Shown here in pieces: positions 1 through 6,610 of a stretch of DNA of 17,616 nt. A model generated the notes under the pieces. The model was not told the DNA's origin. It searched no databases and saw nothing but the letters and a program-made list of their open reading frames with translations. Position 1 is the first letter of the stretch. Every line of letters begins with the position of its first letter. The position numbers and the translations under genes are program-made. The stretch lies in assembly GCA_050010455.1 (NCBI GenBank), contig JBEKLA010000063.1, positions 1 through 17,616 on the forward strand, written 5' to 3'. Source of the DNA: DATJOQ01 sp050010455 (GTDB taxonomy: Bacteria > Desulfobacterota > Binatia > Binatales > Binataceae).

Positions 1-703
1 CGCGTCCAATCCGTGGCACGTTGTTGCGCGGGTCGAAGGTATACCAGCGTCCGCCGAGATACGCCTCGAACCAGGCGGCAAAATCCATCGGACCGTATGG
101 TGGGGCCATTCCAATGTCGCCGAGATAACCGGTGCAGTAACGCGCTGGAATGTTCATGCACCGGCAGAATGCCACGGCAAGATGGGCGTAATCGCGGCAG
201 ACGCCTCTCCTCTCGTTGAAGGCTTCCCAGGCAGTTCTTGAAGGGCGGGCATGCTCATAGCCAAATGAGATATGGTTGTGCACGAAATCACAGATTGCCT
301 GGACCCTGTCCCAACCCGATGGAGTTTGACCGAACAAGCTCCAAGCCAGCTCAGACAACTTATCTGTGTCGCAGTATCGGCTCCCCAAGAGAAAAACCAG
401 CGCCTCTTCAGGTAATTCCTCGATCGAATGCTGTTGGGCGGCGGGCGCAACAATATCGGGCTCACCAGAGTCTTTGACCAACGCCGCGCTCGCTATCCTG
501 AGCCGCCCCGTGGGGGCGACGAGACGTGTGCACCAATTGCCGAAGCCATCACGATAGGCCCAAAGGGGAATAGAGGGGATTGTGGTTAAGTGATCCGCAA
601 CGACGAGATCGGATGCGCGCGAATAGTGGATGTTTAACACCAGCATCATCGGCGTAGGCTGAGGACAATCGTAGATCAACTCGTAGCCCACTCTGATTTC
701 CAA
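1..703 (-). CDS. transglutaminase-like cysteine peptidase family protein (3' end outside window)
   Basis: This frame stays open from a TTG at 703 to the window edge (234 codons), so the C-terminus is missing. The start is chosen because GAGGAG lies about 6 nt upstream and the translation begins LEIRVGYELIYDCPQPTPMM, typical of the N-terminal beta domain of bacterial transglutaminase-like proteins (COG1305 type). The core has the catalytic-Cys motif RGVCRDYAHLAVAFCR (Cys about residue 169), then IPARYCTGYLGDIG, then DFAAWFEAYLGGRWYTFDPR with the Asp about residue 224. The position that normally holds the catalytic His (HAW) reads AAW (Ala about 209), so classical triad chemistry is doubtful; some relatives may share this change. 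Family members are proposed peptidases or amidases, and the substrate here is unknown. A ruined paralogue lies just upstream on the same strand. The family call is firm; activity is uncertain. Confidence 0.85.
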   Translation of the reverse strand, partial: MEIRVGYELIYDCPQPTPMMLVLNIHYSRASDLVVADHLTTIPSIPLWAYRDGFGNWCTRLVAPTGRLRIASAALVKDSGEPDIVAPAAQQHSIEELPEEALVFLLGSRYCDTDKLSELAWSLFGQTPSGWDRVQAICDFVHNHISFGYEHARPSRTAWEAFNERRGVCRDYAHLAVAFCRCMNIPARYCTGYLGDIGMAPPYGPMDFAAWFEAYLGGRWYTFDPRNNVPRIGR

Positions 704-819
704 CGAAGTTCTCCTCGGGTCGTCCGCGACCACGTCCAGTCTTCAATAGCGTCAAACTCCGCTCCGAGCGGATTCAGGGTGCTTGCGCGCGTGGCACTAA
801 ATTCATATCGAGGGCGGCA

Positions 820-1400
820 TTATGTACCCGACTTCATGTGTCGCACGAAATTGGTGTTTGCGTCTTCTGATCCGGCGGCGTCGGAGCTGACGGCGACCTC
901 GCCGCGCATTCCCAAGTACTCGGAGGGGAAGCCCGTCCACGTTCCATGGAGCGGTATTACATGGCGCGGATCGCGCACCACCGCGACCCGAACCAGGCCC
1001 CATTGGACGAATCGAAATCGACCCAACCCGGTCCAGGCAGATGGACTTGAACCCAGGCGTGCGTGTTGCCGCCGCCTACATAGCGTTCGCCGTCGTCATC
1101 GGGGATGTGCAAATATCCGGAGATGAATTGTGCGGCCATCCTAACGTACGTGCTTGAACGAATGGTACTGTCGAACCGGGGCTCCCTGGCGCGGCCGGCG
1201 AAGGGCACGATGTCCACGTGGTTAGCGAACGCGTCCAGCCCGCGGCGAATGTTTGTCGGGGGCGGGCTAATCACAAGCTTTGCGTCTACGACCCTCTGGT
1301 CATGGCTTTGAAGGGGACGCAGCATCGTCCGGTGCTCGCCGAAACCAAGCGGCTGTCTATAGCGGTAGATCGTGGTGTGCTTGATGGTCAACGTGGGCAT
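820..1400 (-). pseudogene. transglutaminase-like protein with deleted catalytic core and frameshift
   Basis: The ATG at 1400 has AGAGG about 5 nt upstream. The first ~75 residues (MPTLTIKHTTIYRYRQPLGF onward, with HRTMLRP) are a normal bacterial transglutaminase N-terminal domain. The reading then jumps from RFDSTIRSSTYV to AAQFISGYLHIPDDDGERYV, the segment that normally follows the catalytic core. Roughly 90 residues, including the GxCRDxA cysteine motif, are therefore missing, while the His motif NTHAWVQVHLPGPGWVDFD survives. The frame ends early at about 957. The expected C-terminus (LVRVAVVRDPRHVIPLHGTW, then TGFPSEYLGM) continues in another frame down to about 820. A small deletion after DFDSSNG explains the shift. 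The product would be catalytically dead, so I call this a pseudogene. It is tandem with the transglutaminase-like gene downstream. Confidence 0.85.
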
Positions 1401-1505
1401 CGCAACCTCTGATCGATGTCCAATATCGGATAAATATTAAGCAATTTTTGCGCCAGCGATCGACCCACGTAATCAATCGATGCCTTGGCGAATGAGCGAA
1501 CTCAA
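1401..1505. promoter_or_regulatory. divergent intergenic region, AT-rich
   Basis: This 105-nt gap separates the divergent transglutaminase pseudogene (minus) and amidohydrolase gene (plus). Its middle (about 1425-1450, with ATAAATATTAAG) is clearly more AT-rich than the flanks, as expected of a divergent promoter. No convincing -35/-10 pair or operator can be assigned by eye. The location is the main evidence. Confidence 0.35.
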
Positions 1506-2297
1506 ATGGACGATACGCCGACCAGCCTTCTCGCGCCCGATGAACCGCAGCCCGTCACGGTGACCAACGAGGACGGGAGGTCGCCGTTCGTCATCGTCGC
1601 CGACCACGCCGGGAAAGATTTGCCCCGGCGGCTGCAAATGCTCGGCCTTCGGGAAGCAGAATGCGAGCGTCACATCGCGTGGGATATCGGCGCCGGCGCC
1701 GTCGCCAGCCTGATCGGAGACGCGCTCGGTGCCGTGGTTATACGCCAGAATTATTCCCGCCTCGCCATCGACTGCAACCGGATGCCGGGTTCGGAGACGT
1801 CAATCGCCGAGTTGAGCGAACTCACGGCCATTCCTGGAAATATCGGGCTTGGCAAACCTCAGAAGGAGTCCCGCGTCCGAGAGATCTTCCAGCCCTATCA
1901 CGACAGAATCGCGGCCGAACTGGATCAGCGGCAACAGGCCGGTCGGCCGACGGTGCTGATCGCTATGCACAGCTTTACGCCCGTATTCAAGGCTACCGCA
2001 CGGCCTTGGCATGTCGGCTTGCTCTACAACCGTGATCCACGTTTTGCCAATGTTTTGATGGACATCCTGCGATGCAAGCACGATCTGGTAGTCGGCGATA
2101 ACGAACCCTACAGCGTAACTGACGCGACGGATTATACGATTCCCGTTCACGGCGAGCGGCGCGGTCTGCCTCATGTGGAAATCGAAATTCGCCAAGATCT
2201 TATCGCAGACGAAGCTGGTCAGCGCAGGTGGGCGGAGGTCTTCGCACAACTGCTGCCGCAGGCATATCAACGACTCATCACCAATCCACAAAAATGA
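1506..2297 (+). CDS. N-formylglutamate amidohydrolase family protein (HutG-like)
   Basis: The protein has about 263 aa and matches the N-formylglutamate amidohydrolase family in full length. Visible family motifs are DHAGKDLP (residues 33-40), HIAWDIGAGAVA (about 56-67), QNYSRLAIDCNR (81-92), IAMHSFTPVFKA and, near the end, LPHVEIEIRQDLI. The enzyme family hydrolyses N-formylglutamate to formate and glutamate, or related N-acyl amino acids, using a metal bound by conserved acidic and His residues. The reading frame is open from a TTG at 1485, but I prefer the ATG at 1506 because MDDTPTSLLAPDEP resembles the usual N-terminus. No clear Shine-Dalgarno supports either. No other histidine-degradation genes are near, so a role in the Hut pathway is not supported, and the gene may act on another N-formyl substrate. 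It looks intact. Confidence 0.85.
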   Translation: MDDTPTSLLAPDEPQPVTVTNEDGRSPFVIVADHAGKDLPRRLQMLGLREAECERHIAWDIGAGAVASLIGDALGAVVIRQNYSRLAIDCNRMPGSETSIAELSELTAIPGNIGLGKPQKESRVREIFQPYHDRIAAELDQRQQAGRPTVLIAMHSFTPVFKATARPWHVGLLYNRDPRFANVLMDILRCKHDLVVGDNEPYSVTDATDYTIPVHGERRGLPHVEIEIRQDLIADEAGQRRWAEVFAQLLPQAYQRLITNPQK

Positions 2298-2696
2298 GAC
2301 CACGGCTGCTACAAACAAGACGTTCCGTTCTGCCAAGGCGCATTGAGGCATTCACGTAGGAAGGCGCTCGTTACCCGGATCGATATCGTCGATTCCGATC
2401 TAGAGCGACGGATTCTTCGCCATGTATGCGGCGATCTTGGCCACCATCTTCCAGCCTCGGTCCCAAAGCGGACAAATTTGGTGGTTGCTTCATCGTCGGC
2501 TGCGTCCGGGCGAAAGCAACCGTTCGGTCCTGGCCCCAGCTGTTCACTGAGGCCGATACTGCGGCGTAGCGGCTCGGTCCGCTGGGCAGCGGCGCCGATG
2601 ATAGCTGCGCCAACCAGCGCACCAGGCGGACTGGAGACTTTTGCCTGCGCGCGGCAGAATGCTCCTGAAAGGCACACCTATCCGGAGGCAATCCGC
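2298..2696. other. 399-nt gap upstream of kdpD-like gene, no recognised gene
   Basis: The frame of the KdpD-like gene stays open upstream to 2343, adding 118 codons. The added peptide is rich in Arg, Ser, Pro and Ala, resembles no KdpD N-terminus and precedes a much better ribosome binding site, so I do not count it as coding. No recognisable kdpA, kdpB or kdpC remnant is visible on either strand. Overlapping minus-strand frames (about 2309-2703) also show no family motif. Confidence 0.5.
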
Positions 2697-3860
2697 GTGA
2701 CAAACCATGAGGATCTCAAGGATACTGAAACGCTGATCGGCCGGGTGCCCGAGTCAAAAAAAGGGCACCTCAAGGTTTACCTGGGCGGCGCGGCGGGAGT
2801 TGGGAAGACCTTCCGAATGCTCGAAGAGGCCCGTCTGTTACGTGAACAAGGACATGACGTGGTGCTCGGATTCGTTGAGACGCATGGGCGGGCCGAAACC
2901 ACGGCTCGGATCGGTGACCTCGAGGTCGTCCCGCTCCGCAAGATTTGCTATCGCAGCGTGATCCTGGAGGAGATGGATGCCGATGCCGTTCTGGCGCGCA
3001 ACCCCGAGTTCGCGGTGGTGGACGAACTGGCGCACACCAACGCCTCGGGCTCTCGACACGACAAGCGTTATCAAGACGTCGAAGAGTTTGTTGGCAACGG
3101 TATTAATGTAATCACCGCCTTCAATGTCCAGCATTTGGAGAGCCTCAACCAGATGGTACGACAGATAAGCGGGCTTGAGATCAGGGAGATTATCCCGGAT
3201 ACCTTTCTCGCCCGCGCCGATCAGGTCGTGATCGTTGACATCTCGGTGGCGGAACTTCGTCAGCGTCTCCGAGAGGGGAAAATCTACCCACCTGAGCGAG
3301 TTGAACAGGCGCTCAAGAACTTCTTCAAGCCGAGCAATCTTGCTGCTTTGCGCGAGCTGGCCTTGCGCGAAGTCGCGCGGGATCAGAGCTGGAAGCGCGA
3401 AGAGGTGGAACTGCTCAAGCGGGAAGGCGGACGCCGCTTTCCCGTAACTGAGCGGCTGATGGTCTGTTTGTCCTCCAACCCGGAAGGCAGCGAAGAACTG
3501 CTGCGCAAGGCGGCGCGCACCGCGGCGCAACTGAATGCCGACTGGTACGCAGTGTACGTGGAAACACCTGCAGAGTCTGTTCAGAAGATCAGCACCGCCG
3601 ATTTTCGGACTTTGCTGGACAATATCAAGCTCGCGGCTGATATGGGGGCCGAGGTTGTCTGGCTCAAGTCGCCTGGCGTCATCAAGGCGCTGATCGAATT
3701 CGCGCAGGACAAGAAGATAACCCGGATCGTGGTCGGGCAAACGCACCCGGGTTTGTGGAATCGGATCTTTCGCCGGTCCCATACGAGCCGGTTGCTTTCC
3801 GAAGCCCGTGATTTCGACATCGAAGTCGTCGCCCAGGAACGGATAAGCACAAAGTCATGA
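2697..3860 (+). CDS. kdpD: stand-alone KdpD N-terminal sensor (KdpD domain plus USP domain, no histidine kinase)
   Basis: The start is the GTG at 2697, with a strong GGAGG at 2684-2688 and an 8-nt spacer; it gives a 387-aa product starting VTNHEDLKDTETL. Residues about 20-230 are the KdpD cytosolic domain, with Walker A GAAGVGKT (31-38), VETHGRAET, a Walker B-like VVDELAHTNASGSRH and NVQHLESLN. Residues about 255-387 form a universal-stress-protein domain (LMVCLSSNPEGSEELLRKA through IVVGQTHPGLWNRIFRRS). The protein stops where the four transmembrane helices, GAF and histidine kinase of full KdpD (about 890 aa in E. coli) would begin. Short KdpD proteins are known from cyanobacteria such as Anabaena. 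It may bind nucleotide or a second messenger and signal K+ or osmotic status to another partner. No kdpABC or kdpE is in the window. The end is clean, so this may be a natural short form or the intact front of a truncated gene. Confidence 0.85.
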   Translation: MTNHEDLKDTETLIGRVPESKKGHLKVYLGGAAGVGKTFRMLEEARLLREQGHDVVLGFVETHGRAETTARIGDLEVVPLRKICYRSVILEEMDADAVLARNPEFAVVDELAHTNASGSRHDKRYQDVEEFVGNGINVITAFNVQHLESLNQMVRQISGLEIREIIPDTFLARADQVVIVDISVAELRQRLREGKIYPPERVEQALKNFFKPSNLAALRELALREVARDQSWKREEVELLKREGGRRFPVTERLMVCLSSNPEGSEELLRKAARTAAQLNADWYAVYVETPAESVQKISTADFRTLLDNIKLAADMGAEVVWLKSPGVIKALIEFAQDKKITRIVVGQTHPGLWNRIFRRSHTSRLLSEARDFDIEVVAQERISTKS

Positions 3861-4047
3861 GCCCAGCGATTGTATACCCGACGGCACCCTGGAGATGCTC
3901 GTCATGGCGCTCGTTCCAACTGCAACGCTGACTCGTGCCGCAAATAAAACTGCAACTCGGACTCCAACCAAAAACCCCGACTATGAATACGCGGCTCTTG
4001 ACCAGGCGCACACCACGGTGCTGCAGGATTATTTTAACTAGCAGCGC

Positions 4048-4181
4048 CGCCGGTATGATCTGGTGGAACTTCTATTTCCGCCTTTACCGAGCCACCACCC
4101 GCGTGTCACAGGTGTAGACCCTTGGCCACTTTGCGCAAACAGATCCACCGCCATAAGCAAGCAGACTTGGTCATACCGGCG
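4048..4181. repeat. 11-bp inverted repeats enclosing 134 bp (possible MITE or IS remnant)
   Basis: CGCCGGTATGA at 4048-4058 is the perfect reverse complement of TCATACCGGCG at 4171-4181. The 112 bp between them encode nothing recognisable. The right arm lies about 20 nt before the point where homology to the site-2 protease pseudogene resumes, so an insertion or deletion here may have removed that gene's front. No flanking target duplication is evident by eye. Confidence 0.4.
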
Positions 4182-4194
4182 CACATCAATCACG

Positions 4195-4849
4195 CTAGAG
4201 CGATCAAGGCGCGTGCTGCGTGCGGCGTCGTGGATGCGCTGGGGCGATCTGAGCCGCGCGACCGCGGCGGCGGCTGATTGGGGCAACACGATCGCGTTGG
4301 GGGCTGATCGCTTTCGGCGCGCTGGAGATCTTCGCGGGCGGGTTGATCGGCGGACTGTGGCTGATATTCATCGGACTGTTCCTGCGTGGCGCAGCGTCAT
4401 CGGGCTACCAGAAGATGATCGTTGAGCAGGTGCTGTCGGGGGCGCGCGCTGGCGAGATTATGGCACGCGATCCGGTCGTGCTCGGACCCGATGAAACAGT
4501 AGCCGTTGCCATCGAGAACTATTTCCTGCGCCACGGTTTCGGCGGCTTTCCGGTCGCGGTGGATGGAAAGGTGCTCGGTGTCGTGACGCTTGCGCAAGTG
4601 CGCGAGTGTCCCGCGTCCGAGCGCGCAAGCAGGTGCATCAGCGAAGTTATGCGGACCGCCGACCGGACAATCGAGATTGGTCCCGGCGCTGGCGTCATCG
4701 ATGCTATCCGGCAGATGGCGGCTGGGGATATCGGACGGCTGCTGGTCGTCGACCATGGCAAGCTGGTTGGCCTCATCACGCGCACCGGCGTGACGCGCTA
4801 CGTGCACACCAAAACGCAGCTCTCAGTGCTCGCCAGCGCCACCGATTAA
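4195..4849 (+). pseudogene. site-2 protease family metalloprotease with CBS domains, 5'-truncated and frameshifted
   Basis: From about 4207 one frame reads RRVLRAASWMRWGDLSRATA through ADWGNTIA, matching the region after the LDGGR motif of rhomboid-like site-2 zinc proteases (Rip/M50 type). A single extra base near 4297, by a run of G, moves the homology to the next frame. That frame continues WGLIAFGALEIFAGGLIGGL, a membrane segment, then FIGLFLRGAASSGYQKM. Two CBS domains follow (IMARDPVVLGPDETVAVAI to TLAQVR, and ISEVMRTADRTIEIGPGAG to VGLITRTGVTRYV), ending with the stop at 4847-4849. The N-terminal ~200 residues with the HExxH zinc site are absent upstream. A TTG at 4343 could open a 168-aa frame, but it lacks a clear ribosome site and starts inside a transmembrane helix. 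The intact family cleaves membrane-bound regulators, with CBS domains sensing adenylates. Confidence 0.8.
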
Positions 4850-5153
4850 CGAGTCCGGTCGAGCGCGTAACCCTGTCCTGGTGGTTGTCGGTTTCCCGAA
4901 GCAATCGCGAAACGGATCTAACGCGCCAACGGCAATTCCCGGTAGAGAGGTTGGCGGGCGCGCGGTGAGCGCCCGCCGAATCTAACGGAAGAGCTGAATA
5001 TGCCTTTCTTTTACATCGGAGAGATTCGCCACACGCAGGTGCCAGTCGCGATAACGCTCGGATTGGACAGACTGTCGTTAAGGAAAATTCGATCCGAGTG
5101 ACAGGTCGTGCAGAATCAAGTAGTTTGCCGTTCGATGTCTGAGTGGCTGCGAC
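4850..5153. other. 304-nt gap after the protease pseudogene, no gene
   Basis: No coding frame with family features is seen on either strand. The only clear structure is the GC hairpin annotated at 4953-4977. The right edge is set by the IS6-type terminal repeat. Confidence 0.5.
4953..4977. terminator. perfect 9-bp GC hairpin, terminator-like without a T tract
   Basis: GGCGGGCGC (4953-4961) and GCGCCCGCC (4969-4977) pair perfectly around a 7-nt loop, about 100 nt after the stop of the CBS/protease pseudogene. No T run follows on either strand, so it is not a canonical intrinsic terminator. It could be a terminator-like or RNA-stabilising structure. Confidence 0.4.
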
Positions 5154-5361
5154 GGATGTGTTGCAACTTTGGTGGGGGTGGTTGGTAATCTGAAAAGACC
5201 CTGAAGAACGCAACCCGGCCGGCAATCTTCAAGTGGCGGCAGACGGCACCGGAGCTGATTCTGTGCGCCGTGCCCTGGTATCTTCGCTGCTCGCTCTCGC
5301 TGCGCGAGTCGAGGAGTTATTCGCCGAGCGCGGTGTGGAGGCGGATCACACGACCATCTGG
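5154..5361 (+). mobile_element. IS6-family insertion sequence, left-end fragment with truncated, frameshifted transposase
   Basis: GGATGTGTTGCAAC at 5154-5167 resembles the terminal repeat of IS6/IS26-type elements (GGnnnTGTTGCAAA). About 35 nt later, from about 5201, the plus strand reads LKNATRPAIFKWRQTAPELI, then LCAVPWYLRCSLSLR: the start of an IS6-family DDE transposase. A one-base loss near 5312-5314 then shifts the frame, and the homology continues VEELFAERGVEADHTTIW. At 5361 it stops dead, where remains of a different transposase begin on the other strand. About 50 codons of a roughly 230-codon transposase remain. The catalytic core and right end are gone, so this is a dead remnant. 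Confidence 0.8.
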
Positions 5362-5929
5362 TAACTAGCCGCCTGCGGGCGTGGCGCAGGATCACCAAGC
5401 CGTAGAGCAGCTTGAACGAGATAGTGCGTACGACGAACAGATCCAGTGAAGCGATGCCGGCAATGTGATTGCGCAGGAATGTCTTCCAACCTTGGGACGG
5501 CGGTCGGCGACGCCGTATCATATACCTGGCGACGGTTGATTCAGCGACCTCGATTCCAAGCATTAACAATTCGCCGTGGATCCGCGGCGCACCCCACAGC
5601 GGGTTATCGCGGCTCATCCGCCGGATCAGCGCTCGAATCTCGGAATCTATCCGTGGATGGCCTCCGACGTGCCGGGACTTCCAGCGCCAGTAGGCACGGA
5701 AACCGCGTCGGTGCCAGCGGATCACGGTCTCCGGTTGGACGATGATGATTGCGTCCAGGATCGATGGAAAGAGCCGGTACAGCCATACCAACAGCAAGCG
5801 ATTGATGTTACAGAGTCTCACGCGCACCGGGGACCTGCGCTGCAGAACTACCAGCTGCTGGCGCAGGATGAGATTCTCGGCCTCGAGCCGCGCTCGTCTC
5901 GTGAACCGCGACCGGATAGCAAGCAGCAG
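5362..5929 (-). pseudogene. IS481/IS3-like integrase-core transposase, truncated remnant
   Basis: On the minus strand the frame reads AIRSRFTRRARLEAENLILR (about 5918 downwards), then RLLLVWLYRLFPSILDA, QPETVIRWHRRGFRAYWRWK, NPLWGAPRIHGELLMLGIEV, AESTVARYMIRRRRPPSQGW, then DLFVVRTISFKLLYGLVILR. This is the front of an integrase-core transposase, including the HTH region and the beginning of the DDE fold. Homology ends at HARRRLV (about 5363), exactly at the junction with the IS6 fragment. The residues encoded below 5362 in the same open frame are read antisense through that fragment and are not real. No ATG, GTG or TTG start precedes the leader region before an in-frame stop at 5936-5938. Most of the catalytic triad and the C-terminus are missing. 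The exact IS family is uncertain. Confidence 0.8.
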
Positions 5930-6430
5930 GCCGGGTCAGGAACGCGACCATCGGCCGCTTCTTTACCACACGCCCACCCGGACGTCATCCCGGATAAGGT
6001 TTTGGGTAGGCACAACCGGTGCCCGGAGAGGTTCACGACGGTTAGGGCGCGTCTGGAAAAGTAAATGGCCGGCCGGGGCGGGCTTTCGGTTGCCGGAGAA
6101 CGGCGCACCGACGGGTGGTGTAGTGTCAGCCCGGTTACGATGAAAGCTTGTGGCGCGCCGCCAAACCTCGTCGCCCTGAGAGCGCCCGCAAGTTCTCGCT
6201 GCGAGCGAGCGTGCGCTCCGCGGCTCTTATCGTTTACGGTATGGTCCGAGATGGCGCCCAGAATCGGGTAATAGGTATTATCTGCGTAACATCTAGGTAA
6301 CACTTTGGCCGCGACTACCCGAAACGTTGCGAAACACCGTCAGCGGCAAAAAACGTTACGGCTGTTAGCTTTAACCGCCGCGACAGCGTTCACGGCGTTT
6401 CAGAAAAGGCCGTAAAGTAACGGCAAAAAT
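5930..6430. other. 501-nt gap between transposase remnant and tRNA fragment, no gene recognised
   Basis: Open frames here (for example minus 5848-6303) have no recognisable domain and look like chance frames of GC-rich DNA. The last 130 nt are less GC-rich and include a small hairpin, GCCGT (6409-6413) with ACGGC (6420-6424), directly before the tRNA fragment. No integrase gene is visible. This may be the inner end of the mobile region. Confidence 0.5.
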
Positions 6431-6478
6431 TGATTCGTAATCAGCAGGTCGTCGGTTCGAATCCGACGGGTGGCTCCA
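6431..6478 (+). tRNA. 3' fragment of tRNA-Thr (CGT), probable attachment-site (att) remnant
   Basis: TGATTCGTAATCAGC holds an anticodon loop TTCGTAA with anticodon CGT (reads ACG, Thr). It is followed by the variable loop AGGTC, the T arm GTCGG-TTCGAAT-CCGAC, the 3' acceptor strand GGGTGGC, discriminator T and CCA. The 5' half (acceptor strand GCCACCC, D arm) is absent, because upstream sequence stops matching inside the 5' anticodon stem. A ~47-nt piece of this kind is what tyrosine-recombinase elements leave at the end distal to the intact tRNA. With this orientation, the integrated element would lie to the left. Confidence 0.8.
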
Positions 6479-6610
6479 GTAAAATCAACCTGTAGCTCCT
6501 CAGACCATGGCTCGGCGGTTTGCATCGCGAATATGTTCGGGTTTGGGTTGTGACCAAGCACAGCCGCCTGAGCATATTTTCAGGACGATACAAGCGGTGA
6601 TCGTTCTCGG

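Noticed and set aside
2343..2696. N-terminal extension of the KdpD-like frame
   Set aside because: The extension has no KdpD similarity, and the GTG at 2697 has a near-ideal GGAGG with an 8-nt spacer.
2838..3782. 314-codon open frame on the minus strand
   Set aside because: It lies entirely antisense to the KdpD-like gene and shows no family features.
5078..5361. C-terminal half of the 249-codon minus-strand transposase frame
   Set aside because: Transposase homology ends at about 5363. Below that point the frame runs antisense through the IS6 fragment by chance.
5848..6303. 151-codon minus-strand frame in the gap before the tRNA fragment
   Set aside because: It has no recognisable motif, low-complexity Arg/Ser/Pro composition and overlaps the transposase remnant in another frame.
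6567..6584. Possible terminator after the CoA ligase (CCTGA...TCAGG)
   Set aside because: Only five base pairs, with no T run after it on the minus strand. It is too weak to call.
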